A stretch of DNA of 64,000 bases from Achromobacter sp. B7. GTDB lineage: Bacteria > Pseudomonadota > Gammaproteobacteria > Burkholderiales > Burkholderiaceae_B. Location: contig NZ_CP032084.1 in NCBI RefSeq assembly GCF_003600685.1, positions 2,356,001 through 2,420,000 on the forward strand. Reading direction: 5' to 3'. Numbering within the stretch: position 1 is the stretch's first letter; every line of letters starts with the position of its first letter. The notes below the pieces were generated by a model that saw only the letters and a program-made list of their open reading frames with translations, was not told the DNA's origin and searched no databases. Positions 25,783 to 35,200 of this stretch are shown piece after piece. A program made the translations under genes and the position numbers.

Positions 25783-28389
25783 TCAAGCGACCCGCTGTTG
25801 CGCCTCGTCGCCGGCCAGCGCATCCAGGATGTCGCGTTCAAACTGCATCTGGCTGCGGGGGCGGGCCAAGGTGGATCCGTCCACGATGAAGACGTCTTCC
25901 ACGCGGTCACCCAGCGTCATGATCTTGGCCATCAAGAGGTTGATTTCGTGCCGCGCGAACACGCGCGCCAAAGCGTGCAGCAGGCCAGGGCGGTCGGTGG
26001 CCGTGACGGACAGGCGCCACGACGTGCTGCGCTCGTCCGGTTGCAGTTCAGCCTGCGGCATGACGGGAAATACCCGCGACACGCGCGATTGCCGGTTGCG
26101 GCCGTAATAGCCGCCCCGGTTGGGCTGCGCCTGCGCGGCCGCCTGCGGGTCTTTCAGACGTTCGGCCAGTTCGTGTTCCACCAGCGTGGCTTGCGCGCGC
26201 AGGTCGCTGGCGCCTTCGGGCAGCAGCACGATAAAGCTGTCCAGCGCCCAGCCATGGCGGGTGGTGTGGATGCGCGCGTCCTGAATAGACAGGCTCTTGG
26301 CGTCGAAGTACCCGCAGATCGCCACGAACAGGTCCGGCGCATCGCGCGTGTAGACCATGATCTGCAAACCTTCGCCTTGCTCGGTGGGGCGCGCTTTGAC
26401 CACGGCTTGCGCGGGAGCCACCTGGTGATACAGGTGGCGCGTGTGCCAGGCAATGTCGGAAGCGTCGTGGCGCAGGAAATAGGCCACGTCCAGCTGGTTC
26501 CAGAAGGCCTCGCGGGCGTCGTCGCGCAGGCCGGCCCGGCGCGTCAGGCGGGCCGCTTCTTCCTTGCGTTCGGTCAGCACCGTGTGCGCGTCCGCGTGGG
26601 CGCCGCCCAATGCGGCCAGCGTCAACTTGTACAGGTCTTCCAGCAGCTTGCCCTTCCAGGCGTTCCACACCTTGGGGCTGGTGCCCCGGATGTCGGCCAC
26701 CGTCAGCAGATAGAGCGCCGTCAGATGGCGTTCGTCTTTGACCGTGCTGGCAAATTCCTGCACCACCGCCGGGTCGGAAAGGTCACGCTTTTGCGCCACG
26801 GCCGACATCAGCAGGTGCTGGCGCACCAGGAATTCCACCAGCTTGGCGTCTTCCGGGTCCATGCCGTGGTCTTGCGCAAACTTGCGCACTTCGCGGGCGC
26901 CCAATTCGGAGTGGTCGCCGCCCCGGCCTTTGGCGATGTCGTGAAACAGCGCGGCTACGTACAGCAGCCAGTGCCGGTCCAGCCCGGCAATCAGCTGGCT
27001 GGCCAGCGGATATTCCTGCGCGTGCTCGGGCATGGTGAAGCGGCGCAGGTTGCGCACCACGGCCAGCGTGTGCTGGTCCACCGTGTAGGCGTGGAAAAGG
27101 TCGTGCTGCATCTGGCCCACAATGCGGCGAAACACCGGCAGGTAGCGGGGCAGGATGTTCAGCATCGTCATGCGCCGCAGCTCGTGCACGATGCCGCGCG
27201 GCTGCTGAAGAATTTGCAGGAACAGCTTGCGGTTGACCGGGTTGCGTCGGAACTGCGCGTCGATGCGATGGCGCGAATGCCAGATGGCGCGCAGCGTGCG
27301 CGCCGACATGCCGGTCAGTTCGGGGTGCTGCTGCATCACCAGGAAGGCGCGCAGCAGCAGGGTGGGGTTGCGTTCGAAACCGTCGTCGCGAATGATGTCC
27401 AGGCGGTCGCGCAGGTTGCGGAAATCGTCGTCGATATCGCGCGCGTCGCTATCGGGGCGCGGAAACAGCCGTTCTTCGATGTTCTGCACCAGGATGCCGT
27501 TCAGCTGCGTCACCAGCCGCGCTGCCCAGTAGTAGCGCTGCATCAGCAGTTCGCTGCCGCGCCGCGTGGCGGTGGCATGAATGCCGTAGACCTCGGCCAG
27601 CGCCGGCTGCAAGTCGAACAGCACGCGGTCCTCGCGGCGGTTCGACAGCAGATGCAATTCAATGCGCAGGCGTTTGAACGCCTGTTCGGCCTTGCGCAGG
27701 TCGCGCGCCTCGGATGAGGTCAACAGGCCCGCTTGCGCAACCGACCGCCAGCTGTCGCCAAAACCCGCCGCGCGCGCCATCCACAGAATCACTTGCAAGT
27801 CGCGCAGGCCGCCGGGCGATTCCTTGCAATTCGGTTCCAGCGCGTAGGGCGTGTCGTGATAGCGCGCATGGCGCTGCTGCATCTCGACCCGCTTGGCCTG
27901 GAAGAAGGCGCGCGGATCCAGCCGCGACTTGGTGGCCGCGTCGAACTTGCGCATCAGGATGCGGCTGCCCGCCAGCCAGCGCGATTCCAGCAGCGCCGTT
28001 TCCACGGTGATGTCAGCGTCGGCCTCGCGCTCGCAGTCTTCAATGGTGCGCACGCTGTGGCCTGGCTCCAGGCCCAAGTCCCACAGCGACGCCACCAGCC
28101 GTTCAATCGCCGTTTCTTCTTCCCGCGTGGGGGCGTGCGGCAACAGGATCAGCAGGTCGACGTCGGAATGCGGATACAGTTCGCCCCGGCCATAACCGCC
28201 CACCGCGGCCAGCGTGGCGCCCAGCGGCAGCGGATAGTGCTTGACCAGGTCGCGCAGCGCGGCGTCCACGATGCGCCGCAATTCAGACAGCAGGGTGTCC
28301 GGGCGCTCGTGTTCGCGAAACTGCGCCACCGCGGCGCGCCGGGACTGCTGGATGCGTTCGCGCAGGGAGCTCAGGAATTCGGCGGTCAT
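25783..28389 (-). CDS. glnD: Bifunctional uridylyltransferase/uridylyl-removing enzyme GlnD
   Basis: GlnD senses glutamine and modifies PII proteins, setting nitrogen control. The 868 residues show a nucleotidyltransferase domain (GGYGRGELYPHSDVDLLI, about 63-80), a GlnE/D helical region, an HD domain (HDIAKGRGGDHSELG, about 480) and two C-terminal ACT domains (about 690-770 and 800-868; the second carries VTATDRPGLLHALA). It lies 17 bp from map on the same strand, a common betaproteobacterial pair. Confidence 0.98.
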   Translation of the reverse strand: MTAEFLSSLRERIQQSRRAAVAQFREHERPDTLLSELRRIVDAALRDLVKHYPLPLGATLAAVGGYGRGELYPHSDVDLLILLPHAPTREEETAIERLVASLWDLGLEPGHSVRTIEDCEREADADITVETALLESRWLAGSRILMRKFDAATKSRLDPRAFFQAKRVEMQQRHARYHDTPYALEPNCKESPGGLRDLQVILWMARAAGFGDSWRSVAQAGLLTSSEARDLRKAEQAFKRLRIELHLLSNRREDRVLFDLQPALAEVYGIHATATRRGSELLMQRYYWAARLVTQLNGILVQNIEERLFPRPDSDARDIDDDFRNLRDRLDIIRDDGFERNPTLLLRAFLVMQQHPELTGMSARTLRAIWHSRHRIDAQFRRNPVNRKLFLQILQQPRGIVHELRRMTMLNILPRYLPVFRRIVGQMQHDLFHAYTVDQHTLAVVRNLRRFTMPEHAQEYPLASQLIAGLDRHWLLYVAALFHDIAKGRGGDHSELGAREVRKFAQDHGMDPEDAKLVEFLVRQHLLMSAVAQKRDLSDPAVVQEFASTVKDERHLTALYLLTVADIRGTSPKVWNAWKGKLLEDLYKLTLAALGGAHADAHTVLTERKEEAARLTRRAGLRDDAREAFWNQLDVAYFLRHDASDIAWHTRHLYHQVAPAQAVVKARPTEQGEGLQIMVYTRDAPDLFVAICGYFDAKSLSIQDARIHTTRHGWALDSFIVLLPEGASDLRAQATLVEHELAERLKDPQAAAQAQPNRGGYYGRNRQSRVSRVFPVMPQAELQPDERSTSWRLSVTATDRPGLLHALARVFARHEINLLMAKIMTLGDRVEDVFIVDGSTLARPRSQMQFERDILDALAGDEAQQRVA

Positions 28390-28406
28390 GGGCGGGCGGC
28401 GATGCG

Positions 28407-29228
28407 TTACACGGCGGGGATGACGATGGGCTCGGTGATGAACGCCGGCGGGGGCGGCATGCCGGGCGACAGCGTCAGCACTTCATAGCCGGTTTCCGTG
28501 ACGCAGACCGCGTGTTCCCATTGAGCGGACAGGCTGTGGTCGCGCGTGACCACCGTCCAGCCATCGGCCAGCTGGCGGATTTCGCGGCGGCCGGCATTGA
28601 TCATGGGTTCAATGGTGAACAACATGCCCGTTTCCAGTTTCACGCCGGTGCCGGGCTTGCCATAATGCAGCACTTGCGGATCTTCATGGAAGCGCTGGCC
28701 GATGCCGTGGCCGCAGAATTCACGCACCACCGAAAAGCCGTTGGATTCTGCATGCTTCTGGATGGCGTTGCCCACGTCGCCCAGGGTGGCGCCGTTCTTG
28801 ACCTGCTGAATTCCCTTCCACATGCATTCGAAGGTGATTTCGGTCAGGCGGCGCGACAAGATCGACTGTTCGCCCACGGGGTACATGCGGCTGGTGTCGC
28901 CGAACCAGCCGTCTTTGATGATGGTGACGTCAATATTGAGAGAGTCCCCATTTTTCAGGACCTTGTCGCCCGGGATGCCGTGGCACACCTGGTGGTTCAC
29001 GGACGTGCAGATGGCGCCGGTGAAGGGCGGGTAGCCGGGCGGGGCGTAGCCCACCGTGGCGGACTTGACCTTCAATTCGTCAGTCAGGTATTCCAGGCAG
29101 AGGCGATCCAGCTCGCCGGTGGTGACCCCCGGCTTGACGTAGGGGGTGATGAAGTCGAGGACTTTGGCGGCGTCCTGGCAGGCGGCGCGCATCTTGGCCA
29201 GGTCGGCCGGATTGGTAATTGTGCCCAT
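28407..29228 (-). CDS. map: Methionine aminopeptidase type I
   Basis: Map removes N-terminal Met from nascent proteins. The 273 residues contain the five metal ligands in context: NIDVTIIKDGWFGDTSRM (two Asp), FCGHGIGQRFHEDPQVLHYG (His), FTIEPMI (Glu) and the final Glu in QWEHAVCVTE. The ATG at 29228 begins MGTITNPADL. Translation from farther upstream (29549) would include repeat-encoded Leu/Pro sequence and is rejected. It is divergent from rpsB across 840 bp. Confidence 0.97.
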   Translation of the reverse strand: MGTITNPADLAKMRAACQDAAKVLDFITPYVKPGVTTGELDRLCLEYLTDELKVKSATVGYAPPGYPPFTGAICTSVNHQVCHGIPGDKVLKNGDSLNIDVTIIKDGWFGDTSRMYPVGEQSILSRRLTEITFECMWKGIQQVKNGATLGDVGNAIQKHAESNGFSVVREFCGHGIGQRFHEDPQVLHYGKPGTGVKLETGMLFTIEPMINAGRREIRQLADGWTVVTRDHSLSAQWEHAVCVTETGYEVLTLSPGMPPPPAFITEPIVIPAV

Positions 29229-29279
29229 GGAGTAACTTGACGATCTCTCGCTTGAATGTCTGCTTGAAAGAATAGTAGA

Positions 29280-29285
29280 ATTATA
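29280..29285 (-). promoter_or_regulatory. Candidate -10 element of map
   Basis: On the minus strand these bases read TATAAT, a perfect -10 hexamer, 52 bp upstream of the map start. No convincing -35 is seen at the normal distance. The hairpin at 29286-29310 (GGCTTCCC with GGGGAGCC, one G-T pair) occupies that position. Confidence 0.4.
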
Positions 29286-29313
29286 GGCTTCCCTAAAATT
29301 TTGGGGAGCCATC

Positions 29314-29382
29314 GGTAGTGATACCGGTAGCAGCAGTGGTAGTAGTGCTGGTAACAGTACTGTTACCGTAACTGGGTAACGG
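29314..29382. repeat. Degenerate 12-bp tandem array upstream of map
   Basis: About six units of 12 bp, mostly starting GGTA (29314, 29326, 29338, 29350, then diverged units at 29362 and 29374). Within it, 29350-29367 is a perfect 18-bp palindrome, GGTAACAGT followed by ACTGTTACC. A further GGTAAC at 29375-29380 could pair alternatively. The array lies directly upstream of the candidate map -10. Confidence 0.65.
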
Positions 29383-29682
29383 CAAGAGCCGATCCTGGCA
29401 GCGGTGGTCGAAGATGCGCCGCATGAGTTTTGCCAGTCTCTTTGCCCCGAACGATCTTTCATGAGATCGGCAGCATGCCCTGAAGTTTCACCGCAAGCGA
29501 AGGTTGTGGAGCGAAATCGGGCAGGTTGCCAGGTACTGAAAGAGCGCAAGGTGCGAAAGGGGCCACGCAGGATTTGTGTGGGTATTTGAAATCAGCAAAA
29601 CCGGGGCACGGCGTGCTTGTACGCCCGGTCATGTTTTTGAGCGGCGATGCAGGTTCGGTATGGACGCCAGATTAAGTTCTTG

Positions 29683-29701
29683 AAAACCTTCGGGTTTTTT
29701 T
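29683..29701 (+). terminator. Orphan UUCG-tetraloop intrinsic terminator
   Basis: AAAACC, loop TTCG, then GGTTTTTTT: a compact 6-bp stem with a stabilising tetraloop and seven Ts. No plus-strand gene precedes it (map points away), so it should end a non-coding transcript starting within 29229-29640. Confidence 0.65.
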
Positions 29702-29809
29702 AAGAAATGCCCTGGTGGTCTGATGCGCAAGATGGCGTTGAGCCTGACTGCGAAGAGCTGGATTTCGCTGCCAACAAAACAAGTCCGGGTGCGCTGAACC
29801 CCGGAAACT

Positions 29810-29826
29810 TCCAGGAATTTCCTGGA
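29810..29826. promoter_or_regulatory. 17-bp palindrome TCCAGGAA-T-TTCCTGGA
   Basis: Perfect 8-bp arms around one base, 110 bp upstream of the candidate rpsB promoter. The near-zero loop favours a protein-binding site over an RNA hairpin. No known family consensus comes to mind. Confidence 0.4.
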
Positions 29827-29934
29827 GGGTCTGGCTCAGCGCCTGCTTGTGCAGAACAAGCGGGAACAAGTGTGTAGTGCAAGGCTCTGGTCGTGTCGGT
29901 CGTCTGGGTTTATCGCGGAAGCAGTAGTTTTATT

Positions 29935-29964
29935 GCGACAGTGATCGGTCGGCCCGGTTAAAAT
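29935..29964 (+). promoter_or_regulatory. Candidate rpsB-tsf promoter
   Basis: GCGACA (29935-29940) and TAAAAT (29959-29964) are separated by 18 bp. The -10 matches five of six consensus bases and the -35 four of six. Transcription would begin near 29971, leaving a leader of about 100 nt before rpsB. Confidence 0.45.
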
Positions 29965-29972
29965 TTTGTCCA

Positions 29973-29989
29973 TCCCGCATGTTGCGGGA
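29973..29989 (+). promoter_or_regulatory. rpsB leader hairpin
   Basis: TCCCGC, loop ATGTT, GCGGGA forms a 6-bp stem at the start of the predicted rpsB leader. Ribosomal protein S2 is known to autoregulate through its own leader in other proteobacteria. Whether this RNA does so is an inference. Confidence 0.35.
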
Positions 29990-30069
29990 AATCGCGCGTC
30001 TCACCACCCAGGGTGTCAGCCAGATGCTGATGCAGGTGCGGCGCAAGAAACCAACCCTTGGAGAATTAC

Positions 30070-30819
30070 ATGTCTTTGATGCGCGAAATGCTGGAAGCGG
30101 GTGTCCACTTTGGTCACCAGACCCGTTACTGGAACCCCAAGATGGCTCCGTACATCTTCGGTCACCGCAACAAGATTCACATCATCAACCTGGAAAAGAC
30201 GGTTGATAAGTACCAGGAAGCCACCAAGTTCGTGAAGCAGATCGCTGCTCGCGGCGGCAACATCCTGTTTGTCGGCACCAAGCGCGCTGCTCGCGAGCTG
30301 GTCGCCTCTGAAGCCGCTCGTTGCGGCATGCCCTTCGTCGACGCCCGCTGGCTCGGCGGCATGCTGACCAACTTCAAGACGGTCAAGACCTCGGTCAAGC
30401 GCCTGAAGGACATGGAAGTCGTCGTCGCCGAAGGCGGCGCCGAGCGCATGATCAAGAAGGAAGGTCTGCTGTTCCAACGCGAACTGGACAAGCTGAACAA
30501 GTCGATCGGCGGCATCAAGGACATGAACGGTCTGCCTGACGCCATGTTCGTCATCGACGTCGGCTACCACAAGATCGCCATCGCCGAAGCCAAGACGCTG
30601 GGTATCCCCGTCGTCGCCGTGGTTGATACCAACCACTCGCCGGACGGTATCGACTACGTCATCCCCGGTAACGATGACTCGGCCAAGGCCATCGCGCTGT
30701 ACGCCAAGGGCATCGCCGACGCCGTGCTGGAAGGCCGCGAACAGAACATTAATGGTCTGGTCGAAGAGCAAGGCGAAGGTCAGGAAGAGTTCGTTGAAGT
30801 GCAGGACAACCAGGCCTAA
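30070..30819 (+). CDS. rpsB: 30S ribosomal protein S2
   Basis: S2 binds the 30S subunit near the back of the platform and recruits S1. The 249 residues show the classic start [20 protein letters not shown] and the conserved [10 protein letters not shown] and [17 protein letters not shown] segments. The start at 30070 has GGAG 6 nt upstream; a TTG four codons earlier lies over that site and is rejected. The acidic tail ([10 protein letters not shown]) is typical of betaproteobacteria. Confidence 0.99.
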   Translation: MSLMREMLEAGVHFGHQTRYWNPKMAPYIFGHRNKIHIINLEKTVDKYQEATKFVKQIAARGGNILFVGTKRAARELVASEAARCGMPFVDARWLGGMLTNFKTVKTSVKRLKDMEVVVAEGGAERMIKKEGLLFQRELDKLNKSIGGIKDMNGLPDAMFVIDVGYHKIAIAEAKTLGIPVVAVVDTNHSPDGIDYVIPGNDDSAKAIALYAKGIADAVLEGREQNINGLVEEQGEGQEEFVEVQDNQA

Positions 30820-30848
30820 GCCTGTTGTCATGTCCGGCGGTTAGTGTC

Positions 30849-30974
30849 CGGGAGCGGCTTTTGAAACAGAACCGCTCCCGCCTCGCCGGCACTGCGAAGG
30901 TGGGCTCCCATCTTCCTGGCCCGCCACTGGCGGGCGTCCCATCGAATCAAATCACTGCCCCGGCGAGCCGGGGC
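30849..30974 (+). promoter_or_regulatory. Three-hairpin intercistronic region between rpsB and tsf
   Basis: Three strong perfect hairpins follow one another: 30849-30880 (9-bp stem CGGGAGCGG with CCGCTCCCG), 30919-30935 (7 bp, GCCCGCC-ACT-GGCGGGC) and 30957-30974 (7 bp, GCCCCGG-CGAG-CCGGGGC). None has a T-run, so they are not simple terminators. They may partly attenuate tsf, stabilise rpsB mRNA or mark processing sites. Confidence 0.55.
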
Positions 30975-30999
30975 GTGTCTTAGCAAAATTGGAGCAAAC

Positions 31000-31878
31000 A
31001 TGGCTGAAATTACCGCTGCCCTGGTCAAGGAACTGCGCGAGAAGACCGACGCGCCCATGATGGAGTGCAAGAAGGCCTTGACGGAAGCCGAAGGCGACCT
31101 GGCTCGTGCCGAGGAAATCCTGCGCGTCAAGCTGGGCAACAAGGCCAGCAAGGCCGCTGCCCGCGTCACCGCCGAGGGCCTGATCGGTCTGTTCATCTCC
31201 GCCGACGCCAAGCAAGGCGCCGTGGTCGAAATCAACTGCGAAACCGACTTCGTTGCCAAGAACGACGACTTCGTCGGCTTCGTGAACAAGCTGGCTGAAC
31301 TGGTTGCCACGCAGAACCCGGCCGACGTCGCCGCTCTGTCGGCCCTGCCGTTCGGTGAAGGCACCGTTGAAACGACCCGTACCGCCCTGATCGGCAAGAT
31401 CGGCGAAAACATCTCGATCCGCCGCTTCGAGCGCATCGAAACGCCGAACTCGCTGGCCAGCTACGTGCACGGCGGCAAGATCGGCGTGTTGGTGGAATAC
31501 ACCGGCGCCGAAGAAGTGGGCAAGGACCTGGCGATGCACATCGCCGCCACCAAGCCCAAGGCCCTGAACGCCGACGGCGTGAACCCGGCCGACATCGCCG
31601 CCGAGCGTTCGGTTGCCGAGCAGAAGGCCGCCGAATCCGGCAAGCCGGCTGACATCGTCGCCAAGATGGTTGAAGGTTCGGTCGCCAAGTTCTTGAAGGA
31701 AGTGACCTTGTTGTCGCAACCTTTCGTCAAGAACGACAAGCACACGGTCGAACAGCATCTGAAGGCCAATGGCGCTTCGATCAGCAAGTTCGTGCTGTTC
31801 GTTGTCGGCGAAGGTATTGAGAAGAAGACCAGCGACTTCGCCGCTGAGGTTGCCGCCGCCGCCGCCGGCGCCGCCTAA
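31000..31878 (+). CDS. tsf: Elongation factor Ts
   Basis: EF-Ts exchanges GDP for GTP on EF-Tu. The 292 residues begin with the UBA-like domain ([20 protein letters not shown] and [10 protein letters not shown]) and carry the core-domain motif [15 protein letters not shown] that contacts EF-Tu. An Ala-rich tail ends the protein. GGAG precedes the ATG. A strong terminator follows at 31897. Confidence 0.99.
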   Translation: MAEITAALVKELREKTDAPMMECKKALTEAEGDLARAEEILRVKLGNKASKAAARVTAEGLIGLFISADAKQGAVVEINCETDFVAKNDDFVGFVNKLAELVATQNPADVAALSALPFGEGTVETTRTALIGKIGENISIRRFERIETPNSLASYVHGGKIGVLVEYTGAEEVGKDLAMHIAATKPKALNADGVNPADIAAERSVAEQKAAESGKPADIVAKMVEGSVAKFLKEVTLLSQPFVKNDKHTVEQHLKANGASISKFVLFVVGEGIEKKTSDFAAEVAAAAAGAA

Positions 31879-31896
31879 CCTTCTGGGGTAGTGCTT

Positions 31897-31935
31897 AAAG
31901 GCCGGCACTAGATTAAATTCTAGTCCGGCCTTTTT
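31897..31935 (+). terminator. Intrinsic terminator after tsf
   Basis: AAAGGCCGG and ACTAG pair with CTAGT and CCGGCCTTT around an AT-rich 8-nt loop with one bulged C, followed by five Ts. It ends the rpsB-tsf transcript and separates it from pyrH. Confidence 0.92.
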
Positions 31936-31996
31936 ACGCCGAGGGGCCGGTTCGGGTGCAGCAGCGCCCGGCAGATAGCCGGCCCTGGGGCTTTGA

Positions 31997-32770
<774 letters not shown>

Positions 32771-32785
32771 AGAAAAGGAAATTCC

Positions 32786-33346
32786 ATGAGCGCAGCAGAA
32801 ATTCGCAAATCCGCCGAAGCCAGGATGGCCAAGTCGCTTGATACGCTCAAGATCAACCTGGGCAAGATCCGGACGGGCCGCGCCCACACCGGCATCCTGG
32901 ACCACGTGCAGGTCGAGTACTACGGCTCGCCGGTTCCGGTCGGCCAGGTCGCCAACGTGAACCTCGTGGACGCCCGCACCATCAGCGTGCAGCCCTACGA
33001 AAAGCACATGGCCGGCCCGATCGAAAAGGCCATCCGTGAATCGGATCTGGGCCTGAACCCGATCTCGATGGGCGATACCATCCGTGTGCCGATGCCCGCC
33101 CTGACCGAAGAGCGCCGCCGCGATCTGACCAAGGTTGTGCGCAGCGAAGGCGAAGACGCCAAGATCGCCGTGCGCAACCTGCGTCGTGAAGCGAACGAAG
33201 CCCTGAAGAAGCTGGTCAAGGACAAGGAAATCTCCGAGGACGACGAACGTCGTGCGCAGGACGATGTCCAGAAGCTGACCGATCGCGCCGTGGCCGACAT
33301 CGACAAGATGGTCGTCCAGAAAGAAGCGGAAATCATGACCGTATAA
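32786..33346 (+). CDS. frr: Ribosome recycling factor
   Basis: RRF splits post-termination ribosomes with EF-G. The 186 residues match the family (185), with [19 protein letters not shown] and the long three-helix-bundle domain ending in [22 protein letters not shown] precedes the ATG. It lies in the conserved order tsf-pyrH-frr-uppS. Confidence 0.98.
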   Translation: MSAAEIRKSAEARMAKSLDTLKINLGKIRTGRAHTGILDHVQVEYYGSPVPVGQVANVNLVDARTISVQPYEKHMAGPIEKAIRESDLGLNPISMGDTIRVPMPALTEERRRDLTKVVRSEGEDAKIAVRNLRREANEALKKLVKDKEISEDDERRAQDDVQKLTDRAVADIDKMVVQKEAEIMTV

Positions 33347-33525
33347 TCCGTGATTACTTCGGGGCGAGCGGCTTGGCCGTATCGCCCCGGCGTCAGGATT
33401 TTCTTGCCCATGCGCCGTCCTTACCATTGCTTCGCAGCACCCTTACGCAGCAATGGAATGACGGCGCAGGTTTTTCTCCCGTAGTTTCGATATTGGCCGG
33501 CTTTCCGCGCTTAAGTCCCACATCC

Positions 33526-34290
33526 ATGGCAACCAGTTCGACCCAGGCGGTTCCCGATACTCGCGACATCCCAGAACACGTGGCCATCATCATGGACGGC
33601 AACGGGCGATGGGCCACGCGACGGCTGCTGCCTCGCACGGCCGGCCACGCCAAGGGCGTGCAGGCGGTACGCCGAGTGGTTGAAGCTTGCGGTCGCGCGG
33701 GCGTGCGCTATCTGACGCTGTTTGCGTTCAGCTCTGAAAATTGGCGCCGGCCCGCCGAGGAAGTCTCGCTGCTGATGCGCCTGTTCGTGCAGGCGCTTGA
33801 ACGCGAAATCGGCAAGCTCGACGAGCAGGGCGTGCGCTTGCACGTCATCGGCGACCTCAGCGCGTTCGAACCCCGCTTGCAAGAGCTGATCCTGGCCGCG
33901 CAGGCACGCACCGCCCACAACGACCGCTTGCACCTGACGGTGGCGGCCAACTACGGCGGCCGCTGGGACATTCTTCAAGCCACGCGCGCCATGCTCGCGG
34001 CCGAGCCCGAGCTGGCCGCCCACCCCGAGCGCGTCGACGAAGAGCGGCTGGCCCGGCACCTGTCGATGTCCTGGGCGCCCGAGCCCGACCTGTTCATCCG
34101 CACCGGCGGCGAGCAGCGCATTTCCAATTTCCTGATCTGGCAGATGGCCTACGCGGAGTTCTACTTCACGGATCGCTATTGGCCGGATTTCGGCGCCGCC
34201 GAATTGCAGGCGGCGTTTGACTGGTATCGCACCCGCGAACGCCGCTTCGGCCGCACCAGCGCGCAAGTCAGCGAAACCGGGGCGCAGTAA
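33526..34290 (+). CDS. uppS: Undecaprenyl diphosphate synthase
   Basis: UppS condenses eight isopentenyl units onto farnesyl diphosphate in Z configuration to make the C55 carrier for peptidoglycan and O-antigen. The 254 residues contain the catalytic [13 protein letters not shown] (Asp at about residue 26), [11 protein letters not shown], and [20 protein letters not shown]. The ATG at 33526 (MATSST) fits family length; the frame is open to 33373, but that extension is not conserved in character. Confidence 0.97.
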   Translation: MATSSTQAVPDTRDIPEHVAIIMDGNGRWATRRLLPRTAGHAKGVQAVRRVVEACGRAGVRYLTLFAFSSENWRRPAEEVSLLMRLFVQALEREIGKLDEQGVRLHVIGDLSAFEPRLQELILAAQARTAHNDRLHLTVAANYGGRWDILQATRAMLAAEPELAAHPERVDEERLARHLSMSWAPEPDLFIRTGGEQRISNFLIWQMAYAEFYFTDRYWPDFGAAELQAAFDWYRTRERRFGRTSAQVSETGAQ

Positions 34291-34342
34291 GCAGACCGCG
34301 ACAAGCGTGTCTTTCCAGAGCAGCACACGAGGAGACCGTCAT

Positions 34343-35200
34343 ATGTTGGGCCAGCGTATCGTTACCGCCGTCATCCTGTTGGCCATTCTGGCCGCCGCGA
34401 TGATCAGCGCGAATCCCTGGTGGTTTGTTGCCTTGCTGGCCCTGGCCGCCGCGTGCGCCAACTGGGAATGGCTGCGCTTGACGCTGCCCCAGCCCCCGTC
34501 CCCCCTGATTGCCATCGGCGTCGCCGTGCTGCTGTTTTGCGGCATGCTGGCGCTGGCGTCGGCCTGGCTGGCGGGCAACGGCGTGGGCTGGCGCGACCCT
34601 ACTTGGGTGTTGCGCTATGTGGTGCCGGCCGTGGCGGCCGTCTGGTTGTTGGGCGGCTTCACGGCCGTAATCCAGGGCCGTTCCGACGCATCGCCTGCCA
34701 GCCTGGGCTGGTCCGTCTTCTCGGTGCCCGCCGCGTTTGCGGCCTGGGCGGTGCTGGCGCAGATGTTCATCGCGCGCGGCGCGGGGTTCGTGGTGTCGCT
34801 GCTGGCGCTGGTTTGGGTGGCCGACATTGCCGCTTATTTCGCCGGCCGTGCATTCGGCAAGCGTAAACTGGCTCCTCGGGTCAGCCCGGGCAAGACCATC
34901 GAGGGCGCCGTTGCCGGCGTGTTGGGCGCCGTGATCTGGATCGGCTTGTCCAGCCTGTGGGACGGCTCGTTCGGACATGCGCTGGTTGAACGCTGGAGCT
35001 TCTGGCTGGCGCTGCCCATTGCCGCCTTGCTGGGCGTGGTGTCCATTGTTGGCGACCTGTTCGAATCGCTGCTCAAGCGCCGCGCCGGCCGCAAGGATTC
35101 CAGCACGCTGCTGCCCGGCCACGGCGGGGTCTATGACCGCATCGATGCGATTCTTCCGGTTGCGCCGTTTGCGCTACTTTTGTCTGGAGTGTTGTTTTGA
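34343..35200 (+). CDS. cdsA: Phosphatidate cytidylyltransferase
   Basis: CdsA makes CDP-diacylglycerol from phosphatidate and CTP, the branch point of phospholipid synthesis. The 285 residues are multi-spanning (about eight helices) and end with the family signature [20 protein letters not shown] followed by VYDRID. The ATG at 34343 has GAGGAG upstream. Its stop overlaps the dxr start. Confidence 0.97.
   Translation: MLGQRIVTAVILLAILAAAMISANPWWFVALLALAAACANWEWLRLTLPQPPSPLIAIGVAVLLFCGMLALASAWLAGNGVGWRDPTWVLRYVVPAVAAVWLLGGFTAVIQGRSDASPASLGWSVFSVPAAFAAWAVLAQMFIARGAGFVVSLLALVWVADIAAYFAGRAFGKRKLAPRVSPGKTIEGAVAGVLGAVIWIGLSSLWDGSFGHALVERWSFWLALPIAALLGVVSIVGDLFESLLKRRAGRKDSSTLLPGHGGVYDRIDAILPVAPFALLLSGVLF

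Larger units (their letters stand above)
29383..29934. other. Gene-free stretch between map and the rpsB promoter
   Basis: I find no protein gene here; the 60-65 residue minus-strand frames at 29672-29882 have no ribosome-binding site or recognisable domain. The stretch holds an orphan plus-strand terminator (29683-29701) and a palindrome (29810-29826). An untranslated RNA ending at about 29701 is possible. I do not recognise 4.5S, tmRNA, RNase P or 6S RNA motifs in it. Confidence 0.5.

Noticed and set aside
28407..29549. 380-residue version of map
   Set aside because: The extra N-terminus is repeat-encoded Leu/Pro sequence and the normal MetAP start lies at 29228 behind a TATAAT element.
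29600..29670. tRNA-like stretch (GGTTCGGTATG followed by CGCCA)
   Set aside because: The flanking bases do not form acceptor, D, anticodon or T stems, so it is a chance match.
29672..29882. 60-65 residue minus-strand frames upstream of rpsB
   Set aside because: No start signal and no recognisable sequence; the frames cross an intrinsic terminator and a palindrome.
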